From contig CM040423.1 in the NCBI GenBank assembly GCA_022702705.1, positions 115,625,738 through 115,689,737 of the forward strand: DNA of 64,000 bases, read 5' to 3'. Below are positions 1-11,915 of the stretch, piece by piece; position 1 is the first letter of the stretch; the number at the start of each line of letters is the position of its first letter. Position numbers and translations under genes: made by a program. The DNA comes from Papilionanthe hookeriana x Papilionanthe teres. Its lineage: Eukaryota; Streptophyta; Magnoliopsida; Asparagales; Orchidaceae. The notes under the pieces were generated by a model. The model ran no database searches. It saw only the letters and a program-made list of their open reading frames with translations, and had not been told where the DNA came from.

Positions 1-820
1 CTTTATTACATCAAAGAAAATCCACTAGATAAGTGTTTAGAAAATCATAAGAAAATGAAGAAGATAATACTTAGCTTTTTTCCTTTGAGATAAAGATGAA
101 AATATCTCTCAAAAAGTCTCTCGCTGAACCATGCAATGCTAGAACATTCTCTTAAAAATTCTCTCAAAATTACCTCACTAATCTCTTCGAAAAGGTAGAA
201 ATCAACCTTTGTACTCCTATTCTAGGATCTCCAAACATTCTTCACGTTTTCCCACTCACACACACCACCTGTTTTGACATAAAATCATTCTAATGTAGTG
301 TAAGGACGAAATTCCTAAGAATTGCTTCAAGAAACTTTCCAAAAAGCGTCCATATTCAATATATATGGCCAATAACCGTCCATGGATCCTTCGGTGCCCA
401 AAATCATCTCTTTCGGGATTCTAGCACAATCGGTGCCTTATCAGGCACCGTCAGTGCCACTCTGCGTAATTCCACTATTTGCTCCATTTAGCTCTATTTT
501 AGCTCTGTCTCACCCCATTTTAGTTGTGTTGCATTCCTAACATCTTCACCTTTAAGATAAGCATAAAAGAAACATTTCTTTAAATTGTAATTTCATTCAA
601 AAATATGCAAACATTGTGAAGTAGATTAAGCATAGAAAGATATATCGAAATGTGTCAAGCCAAAATTTACTTTCTAGCTCGTTTTTGCTCTAAATTACAC
701 CGTTTTTTTTATTTTTCTCCAAAAGTCCATTTCTTAACTTAAAACAAAAAACATGTAAAATACCTTCCTTTAAAATGAAATATCCGTAAAATTAAGAATA
801 AAATATATATGAAAAATCAA
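1..820 (-). repeat. Athila-type LTR fragment, promoter-side part
   Basis: AT-rich sequence with no coding potential. It shares a run of modules with the other Athila-like LTRs here: GC-rich inverted repeats (stem 431-437/444-450), then a stretch rich in GCTCCATTT, then a segment around 755-815 like the first 100 bp of those LTRs read on the minus strand. The similarity shifts near 820 to another LTR part, so this looks like a truncated LTR joined to a second one. Both outer ends are unresolved because the window starts inside it. Confidence 0.5.
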
Positions 821-1788
821 GCATTATTAGGAGTTTCACCTATCACCCTAGAAATACCAATTCTATGCCCATCAAAACTCCAATTCCCTATCTATTTTCA
901 CTAACCCGTGGATTAGCTTCTCACCCATGAAATGAATGTGATTCTTACTAGTTGAGGAACATATAGCCCTCCCGGGTCTTTTATGGATTCATAAGAAATT
1001 TGAACATTCCAATTAGCCAGATTGATTATGTAAATTAAGAATGAAATAATGAATCATCACAAGTATGAAATATGAAAATTCTTAAACAATTCTAATCCTA
1101 AACATGATTACTTTTGTTGCATGGAGAAAGATAAAGATAACTACTCAGAAATCATGTGGATAATAAAAGAAAGCATGATAGATATTAAAAACAAAGTCTA
1201 CACAATAAAACAAAACTTAAACATAAAAACAATATACTTATCTTAAACTTCTACCTAATCAAATCCTTTGGAGTTCATTTACTGTCTTCTTCCTCCAATA
1301 AACACACAAACAGAAACTAAAAAGTCTCACTCATACACCCACACACAAGACTATCTCTAAAGACTTACGCCAAGACTAGACTCCAGAAGCTCTTTAAAAT
1401 TCTCTTTTTTTGGCCAACTAATGTTTCTATTAAATACATCTCTCGAAATTAACAAGAGTAACTTCAAGCACCTCTTTAAAATTCATCCAAAATCAATGTA
1501 AAAAAGATAAAACCTTTTGTAGCACCTAGGTGCCAATATATGGAGACTAAGCGCTAACCTTCTAGAATCTTATTTTAACCATGTGGGGCCTAGGTTCCAA
1601 GTTAATTTTTGTTCCTCAGCTCCATTTGATTTTATTTTGCTCCATTTTTGCTCCTTTTGCTCTTAAACTCCATTTATTGCACCAGAAATTAAAAATGCAT
1701 AAGACACTTTTCATTAAAAGGCAATATCCTTAAAAATGAACATAAAATGTATATATAAAAATATTACATTTTAAGGCGTATCATCACT
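821..1788 (-). repeat. Athila-type LTR fragment ending at an LTR 5' terminus
   Basis: Segments near 830-980 and 1060-1260 resemble parts of the better preserved Athila LTR at 32.0-32.6 kb. The right part (1500-1788) has the GCACCTAGGTGC palindrome (1522-1533), the tgctcc-rich stretch, and ends in GGCGTATCA. On the minus strand this is an LTR start of the form TGATACGCC, matching TGATGCACC and CGATACACC in related LTRs. No target-site duplication was found. It appears to be inserted in, or joined to, another LTR of the same superfamily that starts at 1789. Confidence 0.5.
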
Positions 1789-1897
1789 AAGAGACTCTCT
1801 TAAAATAATCCTCCAAACCCCCCAAGAGTCACCTCAGATGTCCCTTTAAAATTTGTCCAAATTCAATGCATTTTGACAAAAATGGATTCTGGCACCT
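1789..1897 (-). repeat. Athila-type LTR fragment, left of the solo LTR insertion
   Basis: This short piece resembles 1430-1510 and continues across the 7.5 kb solo LTR at 9442. The last 5 bases (CACCT, 1893-1897) are the left copy of the solo LTR's target-site duplication. Confidence 0.5.
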
Positions 1898-3984
1898 TGT
1901 CGGCATATTTTTAGGTTATGTGTTTTATTTTGAAAAGGGGTCGCCTACAGAAATTGTTGGCGAATTTTTAATTTAGTTTAATTTTAAAATTAGTATTTGA
2001 TTTTGAAAATAATTTTAAATTCAAGATTTTAAGATATGAAATCAAACCGATCTCACATCCCAAATAGTTCATATAAACGAGCACCACACCACAAACCGTG
2101 TATCTATCCCTAAGGATAGACACACTGCTTGACGGTGGGGCTCAATTAAACAAACTAAAAGATTTGTGACATCTGTTTGGTTTGCGAACCAATTTTATAA
2201 GCCGACAAATTCCCCTGCTTAATATGAAAGCATTAAACAGGGTTTATGTTACTCGGGTTCTTTAAAATTCCCTATAAGGGCAAGCCCCTATAGTTAATTA
2301 CATCTTAAGTGACGGGAATCACCTAAGAAAACTCTCGATAATAATCAATAATTCGCTCTCAAGAATTTCAAAGTTTAAGTTTTCAAAGGATTGAATTCTG
2401 GAATTTCAATAGGGAATGGATCAAGTTTGGAACATTTTGTTTTAAGAATTCAAAGGAAGAAAAGTAAGGAAATCACAGATTCGAAGTGAACTTCAGTGAT
2501 TTCCCGACTATCTTATTATTTGGCTTGAATTTAGGGAGGTCCTAATATCTATTTAACGTTTTGATTTTGTCAATTTTAATTAATTAGGACTTATATTTAT
2601 ATGATAGAATCATACAAACAAATCTCGAAGATGTGAGGGTTTATGTCGTATCAGACGACTACCTCGGAATCCTAAGACCGGTTAGGGCTTAATTTGCAAT
2701 GCAAATGCCTAACGAAGAGTTGAGGATTTATGTTGCACTAGGAAAACTACCTCGAAGTCCTATGGCTTTGTTATTTAATTCCAAGAAAGCTTTGCTGAAG
2801 TAGACTCGAGTTTTGCTGGTGACGATAGCCGTGCTGCCCACCATGCTCCAAGCTTCTTGTTGTTGCAGAGGTTTAGTTATAGAAGTCATAAATCAGGGGA
2901 TGAGAAAAGTGTTTTGGTTTAGAGAAAATCTTAATTTTCAAGTGTTTTCAATATTTTAATTAAAATAAATCTTAAAGTTGATTATAACAACACCGGTTAA
3001 GATCCCACGGTTCCATCCTTCCGGCATCGTTATTTTTATCGGATTCACTTAGTCCAGATGAATTTGCTAAACTCAACTAAATGAGTTCCACACTTTCATT
3101 TAGACCGTGGGAAATCCCTTTAGCAACACGTAGGTTAAATCATCCGAGGTATTCCCGATCATCCAACAGGACGTTTTAATTTAGTTATAATTGCAGTTTT
3201 GTGTTCTGTTTGTGATTAAATTTTAAGTTGTTTTATATTTTGGAATGTTGTGGCGGTGAATTTTATCTTGCAATGACTTTTAATTTAGTTTTGGTTTCAG
3301 TTTCAGGGACTATCCTAAAGGTGTGAGTTTTCATGCAACAGTTGTTTATCATGCAAGAAAAGTAAGTGCAATGCAGTTAAGTAAATTGCAATAATGTAAA
3401 TCGCAAGAGAGTAAATTGCAATAAAAGCGTACCTGGAGGGTCTTCCCGTCATCCCAAGCTGCACTTAAAACACAATTAGAATATTTAAGCAAGTTCCTAG
3501 GTAAAGCTAAGGGAAGGGTTATGGTTTTCTACCAAGTTCCTGATCCTATAGCTAGTCATTTCCTATGACGTCTAGGTTCCTTGTATTTTGGTTTGAAGAC
3601 AATTTTCTTCATCAAAGAACAATTAAGTTCAATTGTTCTTATGAACATCCTATCATATCGAGGAAGTGCTTAAGGAAAATCTTAAACATCTTTTCAATAT
3701 TTCTAGGATTGTTTTAAGTCCAAATGAATTCAATTACACAAATGAATTAATCGTCCGAGGTTTAGTTAAGTTTTGTTGTTATCTTACTCGATGAACTAGG
3801 ATGTTTGAATGTCCTATATGTGAAGTAACATTTCATTTAATATTCTCGTTTAGGAGTTATGACAACTAAAGCTTTCGAGGGTAAATTTGTGTTCAAATGG
3901 TTTATGATTTAGTTTAATTTCAATTAATGGGTTTAAATTTGGAATAGTGTTCAAGTTGTTTTATATTTAATTTCTTTCTGTTTT

Positions 3985-4450
3985 AGGTGATGTTATATTT
4001 AATTCAATTTAATTTAATTTAATTTAATTTAGTTTTAATTTAATTTATTTCAATTTTATTCAATTTAGTTTGGTTTGATGTTAAATTAATTTAATTTGAT
4101 TTAATTTCGTTTAATTTAATTTAATTTGATTTAATTTTAATTTAATTTAATTTAATTTAATTTGATATGTTTTAATTTAATTTAATTTAATTTAATTTAA
4201 TTTGTTTTACTTTAAATTTGCTTTTATTTATTTAATTTAATTTAATTTAATTTAATTTATTAATTTAATTTAATTTAATTTGTTTATTTAATTTAATTTA
4301 ATTTAATCTTTAATTTAATTTTACTTTTAATTTAATTTAATTTAATTTAATTTAATTTAATTAATCTTTAATTTAATTTAATTTGATTTAATTTAATTTA
4401 ATTCAATTTAATTTACTTAATTTAATTTTATTTTATTTTTAACTTTAATT
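3985..4450. repeat. (TTTAA)n pentanucleotide array inside the solo LTR
   Basis: Degenerate TTTAA/AATTT repeats run for about 450 bp with interruptions (TTTGATT, TTTACTT). The inverted equivalent is at 46930-47260 in the 5' LTR, so the array belongs to the LTR family and predates these copies. No function is evident. Confidence 0.9.
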
Positions 4451-6608
4451 GAAATTTTAAAAGAGTTTAATAATTTAACTTTAGTTTAATGATTAAGTCT
4501 TTTAATATTTTAAATTTGAGTTATCACTTTAATTAAGAATTGAATATTAATGAGATGATTAATTTAGGGATTTTTAAATTAAAGAATAAATCTCTTCCCA
4601 ACAATATCCCTATTTTAATAATTCCAATTTTATTATTCTTCCCAAATTTGATCAATTATTTAATTAAGGTTTAATTATTTTAAATTGCTTAATGGGTTTC
4701 TACCCTTTAATTATTTAAATTTCAATCATCCAAATCAGATTAAGATCAAATATTTTACTTGTTAATTTTATTAAACCTAAAGTTTTAATTAAGGGTTAAA
4801 ATTTTAATTACCACTTTGCCCTTTAAGCTTAATAATTTCATAACTCACTAAATTGAGCTCAAATGATCTTGAAATTTTTATGTGACTTCCCTCATATGTC
4901 AATAAAGACATGAGAGGAGAAAATGTGATTTTTCTGTATTTAATTTATTTATATAATTATTTTTGGTAGAAAATAGAGATTTCCAAGGAAAATTTAATAA
5001 CATGACCAAGGGAAAGTTTCTGTACTTAAGAAAATTAGGGGACATTCCTAATGACCAGAGGATCACTTGGACCAATTTTGGTGATTTTTTGAATTATATT
5101 ATTTTTATTATAATTATTTTAAGTTTTGGAGTATTAATTAATTTAAAAAATAAAATAAATGTTGAAAAATGAATTTTATATTTTTTTAAAAATCTCTCTG
5201 ATATCAAGGAAACCAGAGAATCAATTTTTGCAATTTTCTGATTTTTCTATGATTTATTATAATTATTTTAGTGAAAATGCTAGAAAATACATTTTTTTTA
5301 ATTTTAAAATTACCCTAGAGCTTTAAAATTTAATATCTCATTAAATAGACCTAAGAAAAATATGGGGTTTGTTCCTAAGTGATTAAAATTCAAAATGTGA
5401 CATTTTGGTGAATTTTATTATTTTTGTGATTTTTATTATTTTTTAATTATTAAAAATATTAAAATAACATTAAAAATCAACTTTTTAGAAAATTGAAATT
5501 TTAATTTTCTTAAATTCCCTAATATCAGAGAGGCTCCAAAACCAATTTGGTGAATTATTGAAAGATATTTTGAAAGTTATGAATTTTTAAAGTTTAAAAT
5601 GACTAAATGGCTTAATCAACCCATTTAGTAGAGGCTAACCAAGTCCAATTGACCTCAAATTTTTATAGTGGATTCCTCTGATCCTAAAGGTCAATGGAGA
5701 ATTGATTTCAAGTCAATTTGTTGTATGGTTAGCTCTAATTAATTAGGGATCCATTTTGGGTGTTTAAGCCAATAAGGGTTATTTTAAATGAACTAACTCA
5801 AAACCTATTTTTCCTAGTGGTCCTCTCGGTCATAAGGAACATCACCAAATTTTCCTAGAATTTATTTCACAACATGCTAATTATTGGAATTAAAATACTC
5901 AAAATAGTAACATGAATTTGAAAAATCAATAACTTTTCATAGGGATGGGCTCGACTTTGGAAAATTCAGTGAATGTTCCCAAATTCGTAGGCTTCAAAAG
6001 CCCTATGGTCTCATGCCATGGTGAATTGTATACATGCATGGAGAATTAAAAATGTGCAGAGAGTAAATAAAATATTAAAAATAAAATACTTGATGAAATT
6101 ATTCCACATTATTCTCCTCTGTTCACTGAGCAAGAGGGTATTTTTATTTTATTTTTATGATTTTCCTACACAAAGTTATGAATTTTCCAAGTTTAGGGAA
6201 TTAAATAAATAGAAAAATACCCTAATTTTCTATTTATCCACGCGGCGCCGCGTCAACCTCGGCAGCTCCGAAACGCCGCGTGTTGCGCCCCCATTCGACG
6301 CCGCCATCTGACTCAGCGCTCCGGGTCCCGCGGTTCACGTACCATCTCCTGGTCCGACGCCATCCGAGCCGTCCGTCCGCGCGTGTATTAAATGGACGAC
6401 ATCCGTTCATCGTCCCCGAGCGTCCTCACCCGAGAGCCGTCCACATTAAATCCCTAATATCTCACTCGATACTCGATGGATTTTTGTGTTCTTATGCTCT
6501 ATGGATTCGTCTTGAGAAGACGAACACATCCATACGGTTTATGTGGGATGAAATTTACGCAATAAAAATGGAGAATGTTCAGAAGCTCGGGAAGAAGAGT
6601 GAGGCCGT

Positions 6609-6610
6609 AC
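6609..6610 (-). promoter_or_regulatory. Putative splice donor in the solo LTR
   Basis: On the minus strand the context is GCAAAG|GTACGG. The same position in the 5' LTR reads GCAAAG|GTATGG and in the 3' LTR ACAAAG|GTATCA. Conservation in all three copies, while surrounding sequence differs, supports a functional 5' splice site in the LTR leader. This is an inference from conservation only. Confidence 0.4.
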
Positions 6611-7035
6611 CTTTGCTCAGAGAAGTGTGGCTTCGATCTAAGGGTTGTTTCACCTTCGATCGGATCCCGGCGAAGCTCCGCATGAAGTCTCTCGGTCTAG
6701 TGAATTTCCTAGGTAGGATTTCGACCACGGCCGATCACAAAGCTTGGAGGTCTGGAGCAACCGGGTGGCTCCGGAGATTGGGCTTTTGCTGGTGGACACC
6801 TTCCCTTGGTCTGGTGAAGGTGTAGAACCAATCAATTTGGGGATTGGCTCACTGTGGAGAAGTGTCCTGGTTTTGGGTTTGGATTTCAACTCTGAAATTG
6901 AGCTCATAGAGAGGAAATGGCAGGGGGATTTCAGTGGGGATCAAGTGCTCTGTGTATGGGGAGTAGTCTGGAACAATTTTGGCAGAGTTTCCTTAAGGTT
7001 TGTTTTTAGCACCTCCCATGACCGAGAGGGGTGGT

Positions 7036-7044
7036 GTTTAAATA
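7036..7044 (-). promoter_or_regulatory. Putative TATA box of the LTR promoter
   Basis: The minus strand reads CTATTTAAACACCACCCC. The same box is in the 5' LTR (44329-44337) and, in a different sequence context, in the 3' LTR (61736-61745). It lies about 430 bp upstream of the conserved donor-like site. Confidence 0.5.
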
Positions 7045-9411
7045 GGAGAGGGTAGAGGGCCTCCCAGGGAGAGTTAGGGCTTGGGATTAGCTGCTTAGGT
7101 CAAAGGCAGAACAGCCATGGTGGCCATTGGGCATGGGGCAGCTCAGCAAGGTAGAATCCCAAAGTTGGCTCACATGCGAGCTCTCGGCCATGGTGTTTTC
7201 CGGCGACTCGGTGGCCGGCCGGCCGGGCATTGGTCACCATCTTGTTCGGGTGGGTCGTGGCCGGGGTTTGGTGCATTCAATCGAGGTTTGACATGTGTAA
7301 AGTGGTTGAATCAAAGTAGAAAGGGGAAGGGGCCATTTTAGCTTCTTTTGGTCAACCCATGCAAATGGGTTGGGTGCACCTCCCCAAGACCTGGTTTTGG
7401 GCTGAGGAGGTCAGGTGGGTCAATCTCCCATGTGTGGTGGAGTCTCCATCAAGGATTAGGTGGCAAAGCATGGTTTAGAGTGTGTCATGCTTAAGGTAAA
7501 AAAAGGCTTAAGAAGGATTAGGAAAGGGGGTCCTCATTTTTCCATTAATGGCTTGATCACATGTCAAACTTTCCATGGCTTCATGTGGCTTGTCCATGGC
7601 TTGCATGGCTTGTCTTTGGCTTGGGGAAAGCTTGGTCAATTTCATGAAAATGGATTTTAGGAATTTTTTGGTAATTTAATGGAAATTTGTATGAAGCTTC
7701 ATTTGGAATGATTTGATGATGAATTTAGGACTTAGGTATTGAATTTAATTGAAAGTATGATGAGGGGAAATGTCATATGGGCTTTGAGACCAATTTTGGG
7801 CCCTTGGATGTGGTAAAAGATGGGCTTTTAAAATGGTTTAAGGAAAGGGCCTTTAAGTTTTAAAAAATGAATTTATGGATGGGAATTTTGTAAAGAGGTT
7901 GGGCCAAATAATTGTTGGGTTTAGCTCATGGATGTGTCATGAGTGACTTGAAGCAAATTGGGGGTGATTTGGGTTTGAATTGGGTTGAATTTTGGCTCTT
8001 TTGGTGAATGGGCCAATATAGGTCCAAGTGGGCCAAGTTGGGCCAATGTTGGGCTAGGGTTGAAATTGATGTAAAATTAATGTTGAGAAATGTTTATGGG
8101 AGTTTTTCAAAGAGGTTTTGACTTTGGTTGGGCTTTGATTTTGGGGTTTGGGCTCATTTGGGTTAGGTTTGGGTTTAGGTCAAAATTGGGCCTTTTAGCT
8201 TTGGGTTGAATTTGAGTGGGGTTTGGGTCTAAATTTTGGGCAAATCATGTTAGTTTTTTGCTTGTGGGGATGATAAGGAAAGTTTAGAAAAGATTTGGGG
8301 TTAATTGAAGTTGGATTGGGTGAGTTTGGGTTAGGTTTGGGTCATGGGTCCAAATTGGACTTTAAGGCCAAAAGTGAAATTGGATCCAAATGTCAATCAA
8401 ATTAGACTTGGATTTGGTCTAGATTGGTATTGAGAATGTTGAATTGAAGTTTAAAATTGAATTGGACCAGAATTTGGGTCAATTGGGTAGGTTTGGCTTG
8501 ACATTGGGTTCACTTAGGGTTAAAATGGGTCAAATTGGGGGTTTTGCTAAAAGTGGGGTAAATTGACAAAATTGGCCCATGGTGTAGTTGAACAAAATGA
8601 AATTGGGAATATTTGGGATTTTCTGGAATTTTCTGGGAATTTTCTGAATTTTTGAATTTTTTGGGTTAAGAGGTGTATTTTGGGTATTTGGAGGGTATTG
8701 GGAGGTATTTTTGGAATTTTTGGTATTTTTGGGTATGGATGATCAATTTGAGTGATGTGGAAATGTTTGGGATTGATTTTGGGGAATTTTGGGTGATTTG
8801 GAAATTTTGAAAATTTTGGGTAATTTCAAGGGCTTTGGGTAGGTTAAGCGGGTGTAGGGTCCCGGGGGTCAAAAATTGAAAATTTGGAAAATTGAAAATT
8901 TGGAAAATTGAAGATCGGGTAATTTGAGTGGAATGAAATCATTTTGGTTGAGCCATGAAGCCACATCAAGCCCACATGAGCCATGAAGGGACTCATTTGA
9001 GGCATTCACTATGTTGTTCATAACCCTCTTAGCCAAGGGCTTAGGGGTTAAGGACCATCCATGTGAATCACCTACATGAGTCAGGAGGTCAAGTTAGGTA
9101 TGGGTTTGGTTTTAGGAGGTGTGTGAAAGTGTAGTGTATAAGTGTAGTGTGTGTGTAAGTCAGCCCTTCACCAGACCAGGCCACCCAGGGTAGTCCTAAG
9201 GCCAAAGAGTCCTATAGGAACTCATCCTTTAAACTTCCATATTTGATTTCAACCCTCTAGGTGATTAGGGGTCTACAGTCAAGTTTGTGGAGTTTGCAGA
9301 GAGTTAAGAAGTGGTTTGAAATTCTAGATGGTGGATCCCAATTCTAGTCCTCTAAGATAGTCAAAGGAAAAGCCTAAGGCTAGATCCTAAGTACTAAAGA
9401 GAAGAAGAGAA

Positions 9412-9432
9412 GACCTCATCAAAAATGAGGTC
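9412..9432 (-). other. Terminal hairpin of the Ogre LTR
   Basis: An 8-bp perfect stem (GACCTCAT/ATGAGGTC) with a 5-nt loop starts at the fifth base of the LTR. The same hairpin is at 41876-41896 and 59468-59488. Confidence 0.75.
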
Positions 9433-9441
9433 AACACACCT

Positions 9442-9783
9442 CAATGCCCAATTGTGGTTCATAGGATCCACTCTTCTAAAAGCTTGAAATAACTACCTAG
9501 AGCTTAGGCACCAGGTTATAGCGCCATGACGCCAGGCTTTCTATTTCCACATACAGTGTTTGGTGCTTAGGCGTCAGAGGCTAGGGCCTTGGCGCCAGTT
9601 CACTTTGTGTTCCTTTGCTCCATTTGACCCCATCTAACTCTGTTATCACTCATTTTTCTCGAAAACTCCATCGCTTACACCTGTAATAAAAAAAATGCAA
9701 AATATTTTGCTTTAAAGTGCAATATAATAAAAAAATGAACATAAAATATATATATATAAAATAACACTTTTTTAGGCATGTCA
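9442..9783 (-). repeat. Athila-type LTR fragment, right of the solo LTR, to the LTR start
   Basis: This continues the LTR broken by the solo LTR. It holds GCGCC-rich inverted segments (9505-9590), the tgctcc motif and an AT-rich end. It stops at GGCATGTCA, which on the minus strand is an LTR start TGACATGCC. The next bases (9784-9803) are a purine-rich tract on the minus strand (TTTGAGGGATTT), the expected polypurine primer site next to a 3' LTR. Confidence 0.55.
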
Positions 9784-10073
9784 AAATCCCTCAAACTTCA
9801 TTGTTACTGGTCCTTGAGTAACTCTTTTGTTTTATAAAACATATGTTTTAACTTATGGCAATGGGTTTCATTAAAGATTCATATAGTTTTGCCCTATAAA
9901 TGTTATGGTGTACCTTTAGAAATAATTTTCAATAACTCAAGTTAGAAATAGGGTATAAGAATATCTAGTAACTAAGTTAGGAATTATGATTTTCTATTCA
10001 TTCAAAAATAATTGTAGTTTATCAGACTTAGGAATTTATAAGAATTAAAAGATTGAATTATTTGAAAACTCTA
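9784..10073 (-). repeat. Athila-type 3' internal non-coding region, left of the LINE
   Basis: It follows the polypurine-like tract of the adjacent LTR. Its general layout matches 33340-33700 in the better preserved Athila copy. There are no ORFs. The last 18 bases (10056-10073) are one copy of the target-site duplication of the RTE LINE. Confidence 0.5.
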
Positions 10074-11756
10074 CAACAACAACAACAACAAAGCCTTAAT
10101 CCCACTAAGTGGGGTCGGCTACATGAATCCTTTTTCTCCATTGCGTCCTATTTAGTGTCAAATTTTCGTTTAATTCCAATAAATTAAGATCATTTTTTAT
10201 GCAATAAGCCCAAGTTTTCTTAGGCCTGCCTCTGCCTTTCTTAACATAAGTTGTATTTGAAACATCTACTCTCCTAATCGGATCATCAGGTGGTCGACGT
10301 TTAATGTGACCAAACCATCTAAGGCGACTCTCTCTAATTTTATCCGTCACTGGTGCAACTCCAACCCTATTACAGATATATTCATTGCGCATTTTGTCTC
10401 TTAAGTGTAAAGCCACTCATCCACCTAAACATTCTCATCTCGGCAACACTTAACTTAACATTATGCTTCTCTTTTAAAGGCCAACATTCAGCACCATAGA
10501 GCATTGAAGGTCTCACCACCATCTTATAAAATTTTCCTTTCGATCCTAAGCGGTACTTTTCTATCACACAACAGAGCCGGACGCATTCCTCCACTTCAAC
10601 CAACCAACCCGAATTCTACCGTTAACATCCCCATCTATATCACCATCGCTTTGAACAATGGACCCGAGATATCTAAATCGTTCACACCTTTTAATAATTT
10701 GATCACCCAAAGTTACACTTCCGTCACTAGACTTACTATTACTAAAATTACATTCCATGTATTCAGCTTTTAGTTCTACTCAAACGAAGACCTTTAGACT
10801 CCAATGTAGACCTCCATAATTCAAGTTTTTCCTGGACTTTTTCTCTTATCTTATCCACAAGGAGGATATCATCAGCAAAAAGCATACACCAAGGTACATC
10901 CTCTTGTAAATGCCCAGTAAGACCATCCATAAATAAAGCAAAAAGATATGGGCTTAAAGTCGATCCTTGATGTAAACCAACAGAAATAGTAAAATACTTG
11001 GTCAATCCTCCTTCAATTCAAACACATGTAACAGCTCTAGCATACATATTTTTAATGACTTGAATATAAGTCATATCAACACCTTTCTTCTCAAGGACTC
11101 TCCAAAGAACATCTCTAGGAACCTTATCGTAAGCTTTTTCTAAATCAATAAAAATCAAATGTAGATCGTCCTTATAATCTCTGTACTTCTCCATCAAACC
11201 TCTCAATAAATGTATTGCTTCCATGGTAGACCTGCCCGACATAAATCTAAATTGATTATGAGAAATCTTCGTAATACGTCTTAACCTATATTCAATTACC
11301 CTCTCCCATAATTTTAAAGTATGACACATCAATTTAATTCCTCTATAATATGCACACTCTTGTGCATCTCCTTTATTCTTAAAAATGGGGACCAAAAAGC
11401 TCTTTCTCCACTCCTCAGGCATCCTTTTAGTTTTCAAAATAATATTAAAAAGTTTAGTAAGCCAAGAAACCCCCAAATCACCTAAACATTTCCACACTTC
11501 AATTGGGATATCATCAGGTCCTACAGACTTTCCCCCTTGGTTTTCTTTAAAGCCTCATCAACTTCTTTTTTACTAATGCGACGGTAAAAATGAAAAGTTT
11601 TATTATTATTAACGATATTAAGATCACTAAGGTCGATCGTACTTTCAACATCATCATTAAAAAGTTTATCAAAATAACTTACCCAGCTATGCTGAATATC
11701 TTTTTCTAAGAAAAACACTTTTTGATTTTCATCTTTAATACACTTTACTTGAGTTA
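10074..11756 (-). mobile_element. 5'-truncated RTE-clade LINE
   Basis: A 1683-bp insertion flanked by an exact 18-bp duplication (10056-10073 and 11757-11774). On the minus strand it ends in a TTG-repeat tail at 10074-10091, preceded by a CCCCACTTAGTGGG hairpin, as in plant RTE LINEs. The apurinic-type endonuclease that should precede the RT is missing, so the 5' end is truncated at 11756. Tail and duplication together support target-primed reverse transcription. Confidence 0.92.
10105..11756 (-). pseudogene. RTE LINE reverse transcriptase (broken, N-terminally truncated)
   Basis: This is the RT-encoding part of an RTE retrotransposon, which copies its own RNA at a nicked target. Reading frames on the minus strand cover it in order: 11750-11521, 11497-11018, 11005-10763, 10758-10564, 10603-10382 and 10416-10105. 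Visible motifs are the GRSTMEAIHLL and IFIDLEKAYDKVPR segments, HQGSTLSPYLFAL, and the catalytic FADD in MLFADDILLV, followed by the C-terminal MLYGAECW and RLRWFGHIKRRP motifs and the end HVADPT. At least five frame changes separate these pieces, so it cannot make an intact enzyme. Clade assignment is from recognised plant RTE motifs and is firm. Confidence 0.93.
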
Positions 11757-11915
11757 AATTATTTGAAAACTCTATTAGTAAATATTTGACTAATACATTA
11801 AGAATTGATAATCGCCTTAGAAGTGTAAATAAGTTCATTCCCTTAAGATGATTCAAGTGAGGTTAATTTTTAATTAGGCATCTCCTCAAGCTTCTCCTCA
11901 CTTTCTATTCTTTTT
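11757..11915 (-). repeat. Athila-type 3' internal region, right of the LINE
   Basis: The second copy of the LINE duplication (11757-11774) is followed by sequence that includes aattaggcatctcctcaagc, close to the segment at 33720-33755 of the Athila copy. The similarity stops near 11915, where a Tat-type gag/protease remnant begins. The exact breakpoint is uncertain by some tens of bases. Confidence 0.5.

Larger units (their letters stand above)
1898..9436 (-). mobile_element. Giant solo LTR of the Ogre/Tat family (7539 bp)
   Basis: On the minus strand the sequence begins TGTTGACCTCAT and ends GCCGACA, so it has TG...CA ends. It is flanked by perfect 5-bp duplications CACCT (1893-1897 and 9437-9441). 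It aligns along its whole length, inverted, with the 5' LTR at 41872-49385 (7514 bp), including the terminal hairpin, the TATA region, a GC-rich leader near 6240-6700 and the pentanucleotide array near 4000-4450. There is no internal domain on either side. This is the expected product of LTR-LTR recombination. Several open frames of 60-180 codons inside it are antisense or chance frames of the LTR and are not called as genes. Confidence 0.93.

Noticed and set aside
4963..5172. 69-codon frame repeated almost identically at 46221-46415 (minus)
   Set aside because: It lies inside the Ogre LTR and is similar because the LTRs are homologous. It starts from a non-ATG codon, and the reading consists of ordinary AT-rich LTR sequence with a hydrophobic run encoded by TTTATTATA words.
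6280..7055. Frames of 181 and 103 codons in the solo LTR suggesting a gene
   Set aside because: They are antisense to the GC-rich LTR leader; the open frames follow base composition and no domain is recognisable.
8000..8560. TTTGGGTTAGG-like words suggesting an interstitial telomere repeat
   Set aside because: Words vary without a 7-bp period and recur at the same place in the other LTRs; this is the G/T-rich LTR block.
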